Shown in pieces: positions 17,074-25,769 of a stretch of 64,000 nucleotides of DNA (positions within the stretch are counted from its first letter, which is position 1; each line of letters starts with the position of its first letter). A program made the translations under genes and the position numbers. The notes beneath the pieces are model-generated. The model was not told where the DNA came from. It did not search any database and was given only the letters and a program-made list of their open reading frames with translations. Source of the DNA: Lunatibacter salilacus (GTDB lineage: Bacteria; Bacteroidota; Bacteroidia; Cytophagales; Cyclobacteriaceae); the NCBI RefSeq assembly GCF_009797935.1, contig NZ_VOLC01000004.1, forward strand, positions 1 to 64,000. The letters run 5' to 3'.

Positions 17074-18522
17074 ATGGAGCAATCGGGAGATTTTATAGTA
17101 TTCTTAGGCAGGTTTCACCCGCTGTTTTTACACTTGCCAATTGGATTTTTGGTACTGGCGGTTTTGCTGGAGCTGGCTTCCAGAACGGAAAAGTACGCCG
17201 CTCTCAAGCCTGCGGTGGGTTTCACGCTTTTACTCGGTGCGCTGTCTGCATTGGTAGCTGCCATATTGGGATTGATGTTGGCACAGGACGGAGGCTATTC
17301 GGAGGATTTGCTGTCCATTCACAAATGGCTGGGGATAGCGTTGGTCGTTTTTTCGTTCGGAGCGTGGATTTTATATGTGCAGAAGGAAAAAAAGCAAACA
17401 GCTACACTTAAAAAAGCATATGTAGGTTCATTGGCACTTATGATGGTCCTTCTTGGAGGAGCGGGCCATTATGGGGGTTCCTTAACCCACGGTACCACTT
17501 ACCTAACCCAAAATATGCCGAACGGACTTCGGAAGTTGGTAGGCTTACCCGTGCAGGAAGGGCCTAAACTGATTACCAATTTGAATGAAGCGGAGGTTTT
17601 TTCGGATATCATTCATCCCATCTTAGAAATGAGGTGTAACTCTTGCCATAATGCGAGTAAAAAGAAAGGGGAGCTGCAAATGCATACGGTGGAGGCTTTG
17701 AAAAAAGGGGGTGAAAATGGTGATGTTTTTGTTCCCGGAGACCCGACAAAAAGTATGATGATTCAGCGGGTTCACCTTCCTGACGTGGATGAGGAACACA
17801 TGCCTCCCAAAGGCAAGACCCAGTTGACACCCGAGCAGATCGCCTTGCTGGAATGGTGGATAGGGGAGGGTGCTCCCTTTGACAAGAAAGTGCAGGAAGT
17901 AGCCATAGCTGCTGATATTGACGCCATCTTACAAACCTTGGTGGATCCCAATGCCAACAAAACAGAGGTAGAGATTCTGCTTGCAGATGATACCTCTCCC
18001 CCTGATGGGGAAAAATTAAACGATTTTAAATCCAAAGGAGTCATGATCAAGGCACTTTCCAACAATTCCAACTGGCTTCAGGTGACTATTGACAAAAACC
18101 TTCCTGTGGCGGATCTCTTGTCAGAACTCTCAATTGCCTTTCCGGATCAAGTGACTTGGCTGGACTTGAAAGAGACTCCGATTACCGATGCGACATTGGC
18201 TCCGATATCCAATTTTAAAAACCTAACCCGGCTTAGACTAGAAAAGACAGCTATAACCGATGAGGCTATGTCACATCTACAAGGGTTGAATTACCTTGAA
18301 TTTTTGAACATCTACGGATCCAAAGTCGGTAATGAGGGGATCGAAAAGCTTGCAGATTTGCGAAATCTTCGACGATTATACGCTTGGGAAAGTGGGGTAA
18401 CGGCGGAAGGTGCGAAAAAATTGGAAGAAAAAATGAGACAACTTGAGGTTAATTTGGGGTTTGAGGTACAAGTACTGGACTCATTGACTGTAAATGTCCT
18501 TCCTGTAGGACTGAAGGATTAA
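17074..18522 (+). CDS. Membrane-anchored c-type cytochrome with leucine-rich repeats
   Basis: The 482-residue product has four N-terminal membrane helices in a DUF2231-like arrangement (FHPLFLHLPIGFLVLAVLLE at the start). A planctomycete cytochrome c domain follows with CNSCH (Cys188, Cys191, His192) and the distal EEHMPPKGK. The last 150 residues are leucine-rich repeats (VTWLDLKETPITDATLAPIS, LTRLRLEKTAITDEAMSHLQ, LEFLNIYGSKVGNEGIEKL). It is third in the PSD1-DUF1501 operon and would place a haem and a protein-binding surface on the outer face of the inner membrane. The link to electron transfer is inference. Confidence 0.88.
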   Translation: MEQSGDFIVFLGRFHPLFLHLPIGFLVLAVLLELASRTEKYAALKPAVGFTLLLGALSALVAAILGLMLAQDGGYSEDLLSIHKWLGIALVVFSFGAWILYVQKEKKQTATLKKAYVGSLALMMVLLGGAGHYGGSLTHGTTYLTQNMPNGLRKLVGLPVQEGPKLITNLNEAEVFSDIIHPILEMRCNSCHNASKKKGELQMHTVEALKKGGENGDVFVPGDPTKSMMIQRVHLPDVDEEHMPPKGKTQLTPEQIALLEWWIGEGAPFDKKVQEVAIAADIDAILQTLVDPNANKTEVEILLADDTSPPDGEKLNDFKSKGVMIKALSNNSNWLQVTIDKNLPVADLLSELSIAFPDQVTWLDLKETPITDATLAPISNFKNLTRLRLEKTAITDEAMSHLQGLNYLEFLNIYGSKVGNEGIEKLADLRNLRRLYAWESGVTAEGAKKLEEKMRQLEVNLGFEVQVLDSLTVNVLPVGLKD

Positions 18523-18566
18523 CGTTAAGTTTGTTTAAGACATCTAGAGTTTTTAAACACAATTTG

Positions 18567-18609
18567 AATACCCTAGTTCTTCAAAAGGAATGGAGATAGG
18601 GTATTTTTT
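18567..18609 (+). terminator. Intrinsic terminator of the PSD1 operon
   Basis: AATACCCTA pairs with TAGGGTATT across a 24-base loop and is followed by a T run. It lies 45 bases after the cytochrome-LRR stop. Confidence 0.75.
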
Positions 18610-18714
18610 ATGCCCGATGCCGACATACCTGAAAACAAACCAAAACTTGGGGATATTCACCTGTCCTCAATCATCACTTATACTTTTCGAGCTATTCGAT
18701 ACGCTATTTTTGAA

Positions 18715-18913
18715 AATAAATGAATACCTAATCCGTTACCGTTGAAAAAATAAATCCATGGTTTTTTTGGTAGGTGCAATATTTTTAGTATGTTTAACAG
18801 ATAATGGAATTCGAAATGAAGAACAATTTCGTTATTTTCAAAATATTAATAGCTGTTAGTCAGTTCGAATAAACCCAACCTAAAGGAATCTTAACAAAGA
18901 TTCCTTTTTTTTT
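18715..18913 (+). ncRNA. Candidate structured small RNA ending in an intrinsic terminator
   Basis: No gene lies here, yet the interval ends in a strong terminator (AAAGGAATCTT / AAAGATTCCTTTT, 18882-18913) that no upstream gene needs, because the operon already terminates at 18609. A TATTTTTG box at about 18708-18715 could be a Bacteroidota -7 element. Between them nested complementary segments build one long bulged hairpin: TAGGT 18771 with ACCTA 18878, TAACAG 18795 with CTGTTA 18853, ATAA 18801 with TTAT 18832, CGAAAT 18812 with ATTTCG 18826. A single long hairpin of this size is reminiscent of 6S RNA, but I cannot claim the family. Confidence 0.4.
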
Positions 18914-19127
18914 GGCTTAAATTTTACCCGGTTATGTTCTAGCTTCTGATTATTTTTAAAATCCGGGTTTAAATTAACACCAAATATTATTCGTTATATC
19001 GAAATTTTCCGGAACGGGTTTAGGTATAAACGGATTAAATGGATAATCGCTTCACCCCTTGTGGAAGCAGTTTTTTTCCCCAGACATAATCCCTATTTTT
19101 GAAAAATTCTAATCAACTAATCAACCC
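18914..19127. other. AT-rich leader of the DUF6807 gene
   Basis: This stretch contains no coding signal that I can support. It probably holds the promoter of the DUF6807 gene. Confidence 0.35.
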
Positions 19128-20033
19128 ATGAAAAAAACCATGATATCCCTTGCACTCCTTATAGGTTTGGCAGGAATGCAATGTGAATCAAGCTTTGCTC
19201 AGCAGAAAATCCGGGCGGAAAAAATCGGATCCAGAATTGACATCCATATCGGCAATCTTTTTTTTACCAGTTACCGTTTCGACTCGAACGAAAAGTATCC
19301 GTTTTTTTATCCCGTAAACGGGCCCTCCGGAGCGTCGGTATCGTCAATGAGAAATGGCACCTACCCGCATCACAGCTCCCTGTTTTTTGGATGTGATATG
19401 GTTAATGGCGGTAATTATTGGCAGGAAGGCTTGGACCGGGGACAGATTGTGTCCTTGCGGGCGGAAATCGAACAGGTAGATGAATTTACTGTGGTGATTC
19501 ACAATGAAAATATCTGGACACGCCCGGGTGCTAAAGCCCCAATCAAGGATATCCGTAAAATTACTGTGACAAGTTCATCCAAGGATATTTTCCAGATTGA
19601 TTTTGACGTCACCATGGAAATGCTGGAAAATGTGACGATTAAAAAAACGAACCATTCCCTCTTTAGTGGAAGGATGGACCCGGACTTGTCTGTGGTTAAT
19701 GGTGGTACGATGATAAATGCCGAGGGGGATAGGGGTGAAAAGGATACTTTCGGCAAACCTTCTCCTTGGATAGATTTTTATGGTCCACGAGGGAGCGGGA
19801 TAGAGGGAATGGCCATTATACAGCATCCATCCAATGACTGGTATCCATCGCCTTGGTTTACCAGGGACTATGGATTCTTTTCCCCCACACCCATGTATTG
19901 GCCGGAGGACGATAAGGAAACTGTCTTGGAAAAAGGAGAAAAAGTGACGCTGAGGTATAGGGTGCTTGTACATGCTGGAGACCATCAGGGTGCCGGCATT
20001 GCCAAGCATTTTGAAGACTATAAGGGACAATAA
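19128..20033 (+). CDS. DUF6807 (PmoA-like) exported protein
   Basis: The 301-residue protein has a Sec signal ending near QCESSFAQQ (a Cys follows the hydrophobic core, but the lipobox is poor). The body matches DUF6807: YPFFYPVNGPSGASV, YPHHSSLFFGCDMVNGGNYW, EFTVVIHNENIW, GIEGMAIIQHPSNDWYPSPWFTRDYGFFSP and LRYRVLVHAGD. Members are beta-rich, periplasmic, and common near carbohydrate and sulfatase genes in Bacteroidota and Planctomycetes; biochemical function is not known. It stands alone, convergent with the PAP2-like gene five bases away. Confidence 0.85.
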   Translation: MKKTMISLALLIGLAGMQCESSFAQQKIRAEKIGSRIDIHIGNLFFTSYRFDSNEKYPFFYPVNGPSGASVSSMRNGTYPHHSSLFFGCDMVNGGNYWQEGLDRGQIVSLRAEIEQVDEFTVVIHNENIWTRPGAKAPIKDIRKITVTSSSKDIFQIDFDVTMEMLENVTIKKTNHSLFSGRMDPDLSVVNGGTMINAEGDRGEKDTFGKPSPWIDFYGPRGSGIEGMAIIQHPSNDWYPSPWFTRDYGFFSPTPMYWPEDDKETVLEKGEKVTLRYRVLVHAGDHQGAGIAKHFEDYKGQ

Positions 20034-20038
20034 AAAAG

Positions 20039-20623
20039 CTAGTCAAAATACCCTGTCCAAAAAAGCAGTTGAATGCCGGTAAATAAGCCAGTAGCCATGC
20101 CGGCTAATACTTCCTCCCAGCTGTGGCGCTTTTGTGTAATCCGTGCCCAGCCGATGAACGGGACAATGATGCCTAAGATGGCAGCAAGGGTAGCGTTTAA
20201 TGGCAATAATCCACAACATATAAAAGTGGATATGGTCATATGCAGGGATGCCTTGATCCAAAAGTTCAATATGAATATAAGTAACATTGCTTCGATAAGC
20301 AAAAGACAGCCAATAATCAGGACGGAAGGCTGACCGCTGAAATATAAAAACCCGATAAGGATTAATGAAAGGGAAAAAATGATACCAAACATCGAAAAAC
20401 GCTGCTCCCGGATGGAAACATCAAAATTGGAGTACTCACCTTTGTGTGTTTTCCAGATATTCCAGCCAATCAGTGGAATGACGGCAATTCCCAGGATAGC
20501 GAAGGATGTCCAAGCGGCAGTTCGTGGATCTTGGATGGTATAGGTGCTGTAGATTATAAAAAGGGAAATCAATAAAAGAGGGTGTGCTAGGCGGGAAATT
20601 GCTAAGGCTATATGTTGCTTCAT
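20039..20623 (-). CDS. PAP2-like integral membrane protein
   Basis: The 194-residue protein has about six hydrophobic segments. The last third has NFWIKASLHMTISTF and WARITQKRHSWEEVLAGMATG, which fit the second and third phosphatase motifs of the PAP2 superfamily (S-x-H; R-x(5)-H-x(3)-acidic), with Glu in place of the usual Asp. The first motif (K-x6-RP) is not evident; SIREQRF may stand in for it. It may be a lipid phosphate phosphatase or a non-catalytic relative. I took ATG at 20623 rather than a GTG five codons upstream. It converges with the DUF6807 gene. Confidence 0.6.
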   Translation of the reverse strand: MKQHIALAISRLAHPLLLISLFIIYSTYTIQDPRTAAWTSFAILGIAVIPLIGWNIWKTHKGEYSNFDVSIREQRFSMFGIIFSLSLILIGFLYFSGQPSVLIIGCLLLIEAMLLIFILNFWIKASLHMTISTFICCGLLPLNATLAAILGIIVPFIGWARITQKRHSWEEVLAGMATGLFTGIQLLFWTGYFD

Positions 20624-20647
20624 TGTTTTTTTGGACACAAAAATTTT

Positions 20648-20850
20648 AAACCCGAATTATGCGTTAGGGTACGTAGCAGCCTGTCCCGACTACGTCGGGA
20701 AGGGGTTAAAACGCAATAAAATCAGTCACTTTGGAGAGTGAAGCGTAGTAGTTCCTACGGTGAACTCGAAAAGCGAAGTGAAGCGGCTGATTTTGAAGCG
20801 TTTTAAGTACGCAGTAGAAATTTTAATGCATATTTCGGGTTAAATATAGC
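20648..20850. repeat. About 200-bp imperfect inverted-repeat element (MITE/REP-like)
   Basis: The ends CCCGAATTATGCGTTA (20651) and TAATGCATATTTCGGG (20824) are near-perfect inverted copies. A second inner pair, AAAACGCAATAAAATCAGTC and GGCTGATTTTGAAGCGTTTT, is nested inside, along with a small hairpin CCCGACTACGTCGGG. There is no gene. The layered palindrome can fold almost end to end, as expected for a miniature inverted-repeat element. Confidence 0.6.
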
Positions 20851-20891
20851 GGCTAATCCATATCTTTCAAAAACTTCTGTAAATCTAGACT

Positions 20892-21671
20892 ATGCTGATT
20901 AGCTACATTTGGGCAGTACTTGGAGGGCTTTTGTTGATGGAAATCACACCGCAAGGCCTAGCACAACCAATTCCCCAAGACTTGGATATTTATTTGGTTA
21001 TTGGCCAGTCCAATACGGCAGGGCGGGCGGAAATTACGACAGAATTGCAAGAATCAATTAGTGGTGTGTACCTGTTTACCGGACTGGAAGATAGCCTGTG
21101 GATGCCTGCCAAAAATCCCTTAAACCTTTATTCGACCATACGGAAAGAAGTGGAAATGCAGCGACTTGGTCCGGCCTATAATTTCGCCAAAACGCTCAGA
21201 AATCATAAGAGAGATCAAGAAATCGGCCTGGTCGTAAACGCAAAAGGAGGGACCGCTCTGGCGGAATGGATGCCCGGAACGCATTTTTATCAAGAGGCAA
21301 TTAGCAGAGTAAAATCAGCCTCAGCGCATGGAACCATCCGGGGTGTCATTTGGCATCAGGGAGAATCCGATCTTAGTAAGTTAGAAACCTATCTTCCAAA
21401 TCTGGAAATCCTTATAACGCAATTGCGCACAGACTTGGGGATTTCGAATCTTCCTTTTGTGGCGGGCCATATCGCCACTGACCAGCCCGAGAGAGAAGTG
21501 TTTAATAAACTCATTGACAAATTGCCTGAACAGGTTCCTTTTACCGGGGTGGTTCATTCGAGACGTACGCAGACGTTTGACCAGGTACATTTTGATACAG
21601 ATAGTCAATTGCTAATGGGAAAACGGTACGGGAAAAAGATGCGTAAACTTTTAAGAAAAGGAAAACAATGA
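20892..21671 (+). CDS. Sialate O-acetylesterase-like SGNH hydrolase
   Basis: The 259-residue protein has an N-terminal signal sequence ending near GLAQP. The SASA/SGNH blocks are visible: LVIGQSNTAGRA (nucleophile Ser), VNAKGGTALAEWMPG (oxyanion Gly), GVIWHQGESD (block III Asn replaced, typical of SASA) and QTFDQVHFD (catalytic Asp-x-x-His). It would remove acetyl or related ester groups from sugars in the periplasm. The stop overlaps the next gene's start (ATGA), so it is co-translated with the metallophosphoesterase. Confidence 0.85.
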   Translation: MLISYIWAVLGGLLLMEITPQGLAQPIPQDLDIYLVIGQSNTAGRAEITTELQESISGVYLFTGLEDSLWMPAKNPLNLYSTIRKEVEMQRLGPAYNFAKTLRNHKRDQEIGLVVNAKGGTALAEWMPGTHFYQEAISRVKSASAHGTIRGVIWHQGESDLSKLETYLPNLEILITQLRTDLGISNLPFVAGHIATDQPEREVFNKLIDKLPEQVPFTGVVHSRRTQTFDQVHFDTDSQLLMGKRYGKKMRKLLRKGKQ

Positions 21672-22567
21672 AATTAAGGATCAGCCTTATCGTCTTAATA
21701 ACCGAATTGATGATTGTAATAACAGGTTTAGCCCAGGAAAAGCCCCTTTTTTCTTTTGGCGTAATTTCAGATGTACAGTATGCAGATGTGGATCAGGCAG
21801 GAGAGAGGGACTATCGGGGAAGCCTTGCGATTTTGGAAAAAACAGTAAAGGAACTGAATCGGCACGAGCTGGCCTTTACAGTCAATTTGGGGGACCTAAT
21901 CGACCGGGATCTGGAGAGCTTCGGCAAACCGCTGTATGTACTGACACAGAGCAAGGCAAAAATCCACCATGTTTTTGGCAACCATGATTATACCGTTGCG
22001 GATGAACATAAGAAGGAAGTACCCAAACTGTTGGGCAATCCTAATGGTTATCATGCATTTACCCATGGGCAATTCGTTTTTGTTGTGCTCAACGGCATGT
22101 ACAATAGCCTTGACGGGCATCCGGTTGGATCGAGGGGATATAAAAAAGCGGAGGCTACCTTGGCAGAATTGGAAGTGTTGGGTGCTTCGAATGCCAAGCC
22201 ATGGAATGGTGGATTAGGGAGAAAGCAAATCAATTGGCTGGAAAAAACACTTGCCAACGCCCAAAAAGAAGAGAAACGGGTGGTTGTTTTCTGCCATTAC
22301 CCGCTTTTGCCGGAAAACGGGCTTCACTTATGGAATAACCGGGAAGTTTTGGCAATGTTGGATAAATACACCAATGTAGTGGCGTACTTTTCGGGCCATC
22401 ACCATGCGGGCAACTATGTGGTGGAAAACGGGCTGCACCACCTAACCTTTTACGGCATGGTCGAAGCCAAGTCACCCAACTTGGGTGCGGTGGTACGTGT
22501 TTTTGAGGACCGATTGGTATTGGAAGGAATAGGTGATCAGGAATCCAGGGAGATGCGGTTTAGGTAG
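21668..22567 (+). CDS. Exported metallophosphoesterase (calcineurin-like)
   Basis: The 299-residue protein has a Sec signal (residues 1-23, ending GLAQE). All calcineurin-type metal motifs are present: GVISDVQYAD, VNLGDLIDR, VFGNHDY, VVVFCHYPLLP and FSGHHHAGNY. The layout resembles ADP-ribose/CDP-alcohol phosphohydrolase-type members. It overlaps the upstream esterase gene by four bases. Together they could strip ester and phosphate groups from imported glycans or nucleotides; the exact substrate is unknown. Confidence 0.85.
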   Translation: MKLRISLIVLITELMIVITGLAQEKPLFSFGVISDVQYADVDQAGERDYRGSLAILEKTVKELNRHELAFTVNLGDLIDRDLESFGKPLYVLTQSKAKIHHVFGNHDYTVADEHKKEVPKLLGNPNGYHAFTHGQFVFVVLNGMYNSLDGHPVGSRGYKKAEATLAELEVLGASNAKPWNGGLGRKQINWLEKTLANAQKEEKRVVVFCHYPLLPENGLHLWNNREVLAMLDKYTNVVAYFSGHHHAGNYVVENGLHHLTFYGMVEAKSPNLGAVVRVFEDRLVLEGIGDQESREMRFR

Positions 22568-23230
22568 GTATGCTGAATTGGTTGTTAAATGGTGCCAGAA
22601 CTATTCTCCCTGCCTAGGCTGCCCCACTCCATCCCTGCCCTCCTGTAACCGCTACGCTACTCCAGGATTTGCAACTTGAGGGGAGGGCGATCGATGACGT
22701 CACATAAGTTAATTTTCCCTTCGAAAATGTTCTAACCAAGGTCTTCGTTTTACCCACGGCTATGATGATTTCACACCTAAGGCTCTGAATTCCTTAATCA
22801 TGACTCATATCTAACAATCCCGTAGGGATGACCGATATAGTAGCCATGGATTTCAACCCATGGTTAAAAAAAACAAGAATCCACCCCCGTTTTGGCCGCA
22901 AATCCGTCAATTTCTCCAAACCCATTTCCGCCAAAACCCCTGCCCGGTTGGTACAGCATATTGCGTCAAAGCCAACCAATTCCTCCGAACAGAAATCCAG
23001 ACAAATCGTTCATTGATATTGAATTCATTCGAGCGACGGGAAGGCAAAGATTGATGGAATCGGGTTTTGGCGGGAAATGAAAGGCCCCTCAACAATTCCC
23101 GCGGCCAAAACGAAACCAAAAATTTCCACCCGCTAACAAATTGACTATGCGGCATCTTGCGGTAAATTGGAATTTCGTTGAAACACTAAGGCCCGAAATG
23201 AACTTATAAATTTTTATATTAGCGGCCTAA
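22568..23230. repeat. Repeat-filled intergenic region
   Basis: This 660-base gap has no believable gene. It holds a two-hairpin REP-like element at 22817-22863 (ATCCC-GTA-GGGAT, linker ACCGATATAGTAGCC, then the CCATGG...CCATGG stem). A second repeat family, GGCAAAGATxxx...CGGGTTTTGGCGG, lies at 23040-23074 and recurs inverted at 61677-61712 and 61899-61932. Additional GGCCGCAAA/GCGGCCAAAAC words mirror each other around 22892 and 23100, so the segment is itself partly palindromic. Confidence 0.55.
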
Positions 23231-23242
23231 TTGAAAAAAGTT

Positions 23243-23743
23243 ATGTATCGACGATTATCCAAAGCGTTTTATGTATTAACCATCCTGTTGTTCCTTATCG
23301 TCTTCCTGTACATCTACTCAGCTTCACCGGAATTCGTTACTTATGAGCTGTCCGACAGGGGATTGCCGCTGAAACAGTTCGCCAAAGAAACCTTTTTCTA
23401 CCTGTTTATCGGTGTCTTTTTGGTGGTTAACGTGTTGCTTATTCTCCCTGCCAAGATGATTGAAATGGAATATACTCCGATGTTGAGGCGTGTTTTTCCC
23501 AGGGGAGAAGGTTTCCGGGATCACGTACTATCCTGGTTTTACTCCTTTGCCGCAGTATTAAATATCTCCACGGTGATACTCATCTTTTACCTGCACAGCA
23601 TCACCAACCAAAATGAGATCAGCAGTTCGGAATTCAATTTCTTTTTTTACCTGATACCCGTCTTTATTGTGGTGTGGATTATTGGTTTTTTTTATATCCT
23701 TGCCAAGCGAATAAGACAGGTGAAAACAACAGCTTCTATTTAA
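23243..23743 (+). CDS. Hypothetical four-helix membrane protein
   Basis: The 166-residue protein has four hydrophobic segments (residues about 8-25, 48-68, 97-117 and 132-152), short loops and a basic C terminus. I recognise no family. I chose ATG at 23243; a TTG four codons upstream is also possible. It ends 25 bases before parE on the same strand and may be co-transcribed with it. No functional motif is visible. Confidence 0.7.
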   Translation: MYRRLSKAFYVLTILLFLIVFLYIYSASPEFVTYELSDRGLPLKQFAKETFFYLFIGVFLVVNVLLILPAKMIEMEYTPMLRRVFPRGEGFRDHVLSWFYSFAAVLNISTVILIFYLHSITNQNEISSSEFNFFFYLIPVFIVVWIIGFFYILAKRIRQVKTTASI

Positions 23744-23768
23744 CCCAATAAAATTTCTCTTTGCAGCT

Positions 23769-25667
23769 ATGCCTGAAAATGTAAAATACAATGAAGACAG
23801 CATCAAGTCCCTTGATTGGAGGGAGCATATCCGACTCAGACCGGGTATGTATATCGGTAAGCTGGGTGATGGCAGTGCCCAAGATGACGGTATCTACGTG
23901 TTGGTAAAGGAGATCCTTGACAACAGCATTGACGAACATATGATGGGAAATGGCAGGACCATCGACATCAAGATAACAGAACACCGTGTTGAGGTCAGGG
24001 ATTATGGCCGGGGCATCCCCTTGGGCAAAGTCATCGACTGCGTTTCCAAAATCAATACCGGAGGTAAATATGACTCTGGAGCCTTTCAAAAATCCGTTGG
24101 GCTAAACGGTGTCGGTACCAAAGCTGTAAACGCCCTATCAGACTATTTCAAAGTGCAGTCTTTTCGGGACGGGGAGACCAAGGTGGCAGAATTCGAAAAG
24201 GGCATCCTTACGGAAGACAGAAAAATTGATAAGACTTCCGACCGAAACGGCACCAAAATTATTTTCACCCCAGATGCTACCGTGTTCAAGAATTACCATT
24301 TTATCCCCGAATACCTTGAAAACCAAATATGGAACTACGCCTTTCTGAATGCGGGACTGACGATAAATTATAACGGCAAGAAATTTTTCTCAGAAAGGGG
24401 ACTTTACGATCTCCTTAACAGAAAAGTGGATGAGGACAGCATCCGATATCCGATCATCCACCTGAAGGGTGCTGACATTGAAATGGCGCTTACCCACAGC
24501 AACCAATACGGAGAAGAATATTACTCATTTGTAAATGGGCAGTTTACCACACAAGGTGGAACCCATTTGGCGGCATTTCGTGAGGCGATCGTCAAGACAG
24601 TCCGGGAATTTTTCAAAAAAGACTACGATGCCTCCGATATCAGGCAAAGTGTCGTGGCGGCAATTGCGGTACGGGTCCAGGAACCGGTATTTGAATCCCA
24701 AACAAAAACCAAGCTGGGATCCCAAAGTATGGGTACCGACGGACCGACGGTGCGGACCTTTATCTCTGACTTTATCAAAAACGCACTGGACAACTACCTG
24801 CACAAGAACCCCAGCACAGCGGATGCATTATTGAAGCGCATCCTCCAGTCCGAGCGGGAGAGAAAGGAGATCTCCGGAATTAAAAAATTAGCCAACGAAC
24901 GGGCCAAAAAGGCCAATTTGCACAATAAAAAACTGAGGGATTGCCGGGCTCACTATGATGATACAAAGGCGAATGAAGAACTGAGAAATCAAACCATGCT
25001 CTTTATCACTGAAGGTGATTCCGCATCGGGATCCATCACCAAATCCAGGGATGTGCAGACTCAGGCGGTATTTTCCTTGAGGGGGAAACCCCTAAACTGC
25101 TATGGTATGACCAAAAAGGTGGTTTATGAAAATGAGGAATTTAACCTCTTGCAACACGCCTTGAATATTGAAGACGGTATAGAAAATCTACGGTACAGGA
25201 AGATCGTGATCGCAACAGATGCCGATGTGGACGGCATGCATATCCGGCTGTTGATTATGACCTATTTTCTTCAGTTTTTTCCCGATTTGGTGAAAAATGG
25301 CCACCTGTATATTTTGGATACACCACTTTTTCGGGTTCGGAATAAAAAGGAGACCATTTACTGCTACACCGACGAGGAAAGGCAACGTGCCATTCACAAG
25401 CTAGGCAAAACGGCGGAAATCACCCGGTTCAAGGGGTTGGGAGAGATTTCCCCCGGGGAATTTGGAGCTTTTATAGGTGAGGATATAAGGCTGGAGCCGA
25501 TTATACTTAGGAAGGAAACCAAAATCGCTGATTTGTTGGGTTTCTATATGGGGAAAAACACACCCGACAGGCAGACCTTTATCATCGATAACCTGAAGGT
25601 AGAGAAAGACATTGTTCACGATGACCCTGCCGCCAAAGAAGTAGAGGAAGAGAGCGAGGCAGCATAA
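23769..25667 (+). CDS. parE: DNA topoisomerase IV subunit B
   Basis: The 632-residue protein is a GHKL-ATPase plus TOPRIM type IIA subunit. Visible elements are [21 protein letters not shown] (Mg/ATP Asn-Asp), [26 protein letters not shown] (ATP lid) and [13 protein letters not shown] with [11 protein letters not shown] plus [12 protein letters not shown] (TOPRIM acidic pair). Length and the partner downstream, which lacks a canonical GyrA box, favour topoisomerase IV over gyrase. It decatenates daughter chromosomes. About 100 bases separate it from parC. Confidence 0.88.
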   Translation: MPENVKYNEDSIKSLDWREHIRLRPGMYIGKLGDGSAQDDGIYVLVKEILDNSIDEHMMGNGRTIDIKITEHRVEVRDYGRGIPLGKVIDCVSKINTGGKYDSGAFQKSVGLNGVGTKAVNALSDYFKVQSFRDGETKVAEFEKGILTEDRKIDKTSDRNGTKIIFTPDATVFKNYHFIPEYLENQIWNYAFLNAGLTINYNGKKFFSERGLYDLLNRKVDEDSIRYPIIHLKGADIEMALTHSNQYGEEYYSFVNGQFTTQGGTHLAAFREAIVKTVREFFKKDYDASDIRQSVVAAIAVRVQEPVFESQTKTKLGSQSMGTDGPTVRTFISDFIKNALDNYLHKNPSTADALLKRILQSERERKEISGIKKLANERAKKANLHNKKLRDCRAHYDDTKANEELRNQTMLFITEGDSASGSITKSRDVQTQAVFSLRGKPLNCYGMTKKVVYENEEFNLLQHALNIEDGIENLRYRKIVIATDADVDGMHIRLLIMTYFLQFFPDLVKNGHLYILDTPLFRVRNKKETIYCYTDEERQRAIHKLGKTAEITRFKGLGEISPGEFGAFIGEDIRLEPIILRKETKIADLLGFYMGKNTPDRQTFIIDNLKVEKDIVHDDPAAKEVEEESEAA

Positions 25668-25769
25668 TTTGATTTATTTTTGGATAAGCAAGGTTGATAG
25701 GGAAAGCCTTGTTAACAGGTTGGCCATAATGGGCCAGCACCTAAAATTTGGGAAATACTTGACTTACTA

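Noticed and set aside
22828..23155. Several overlapping short frames on both strands in the 22.6-23.2 kb gap
   Set aside because: All derive from palindromic repeats; Pro/Asn-rich translations differ by frame and have no family match.
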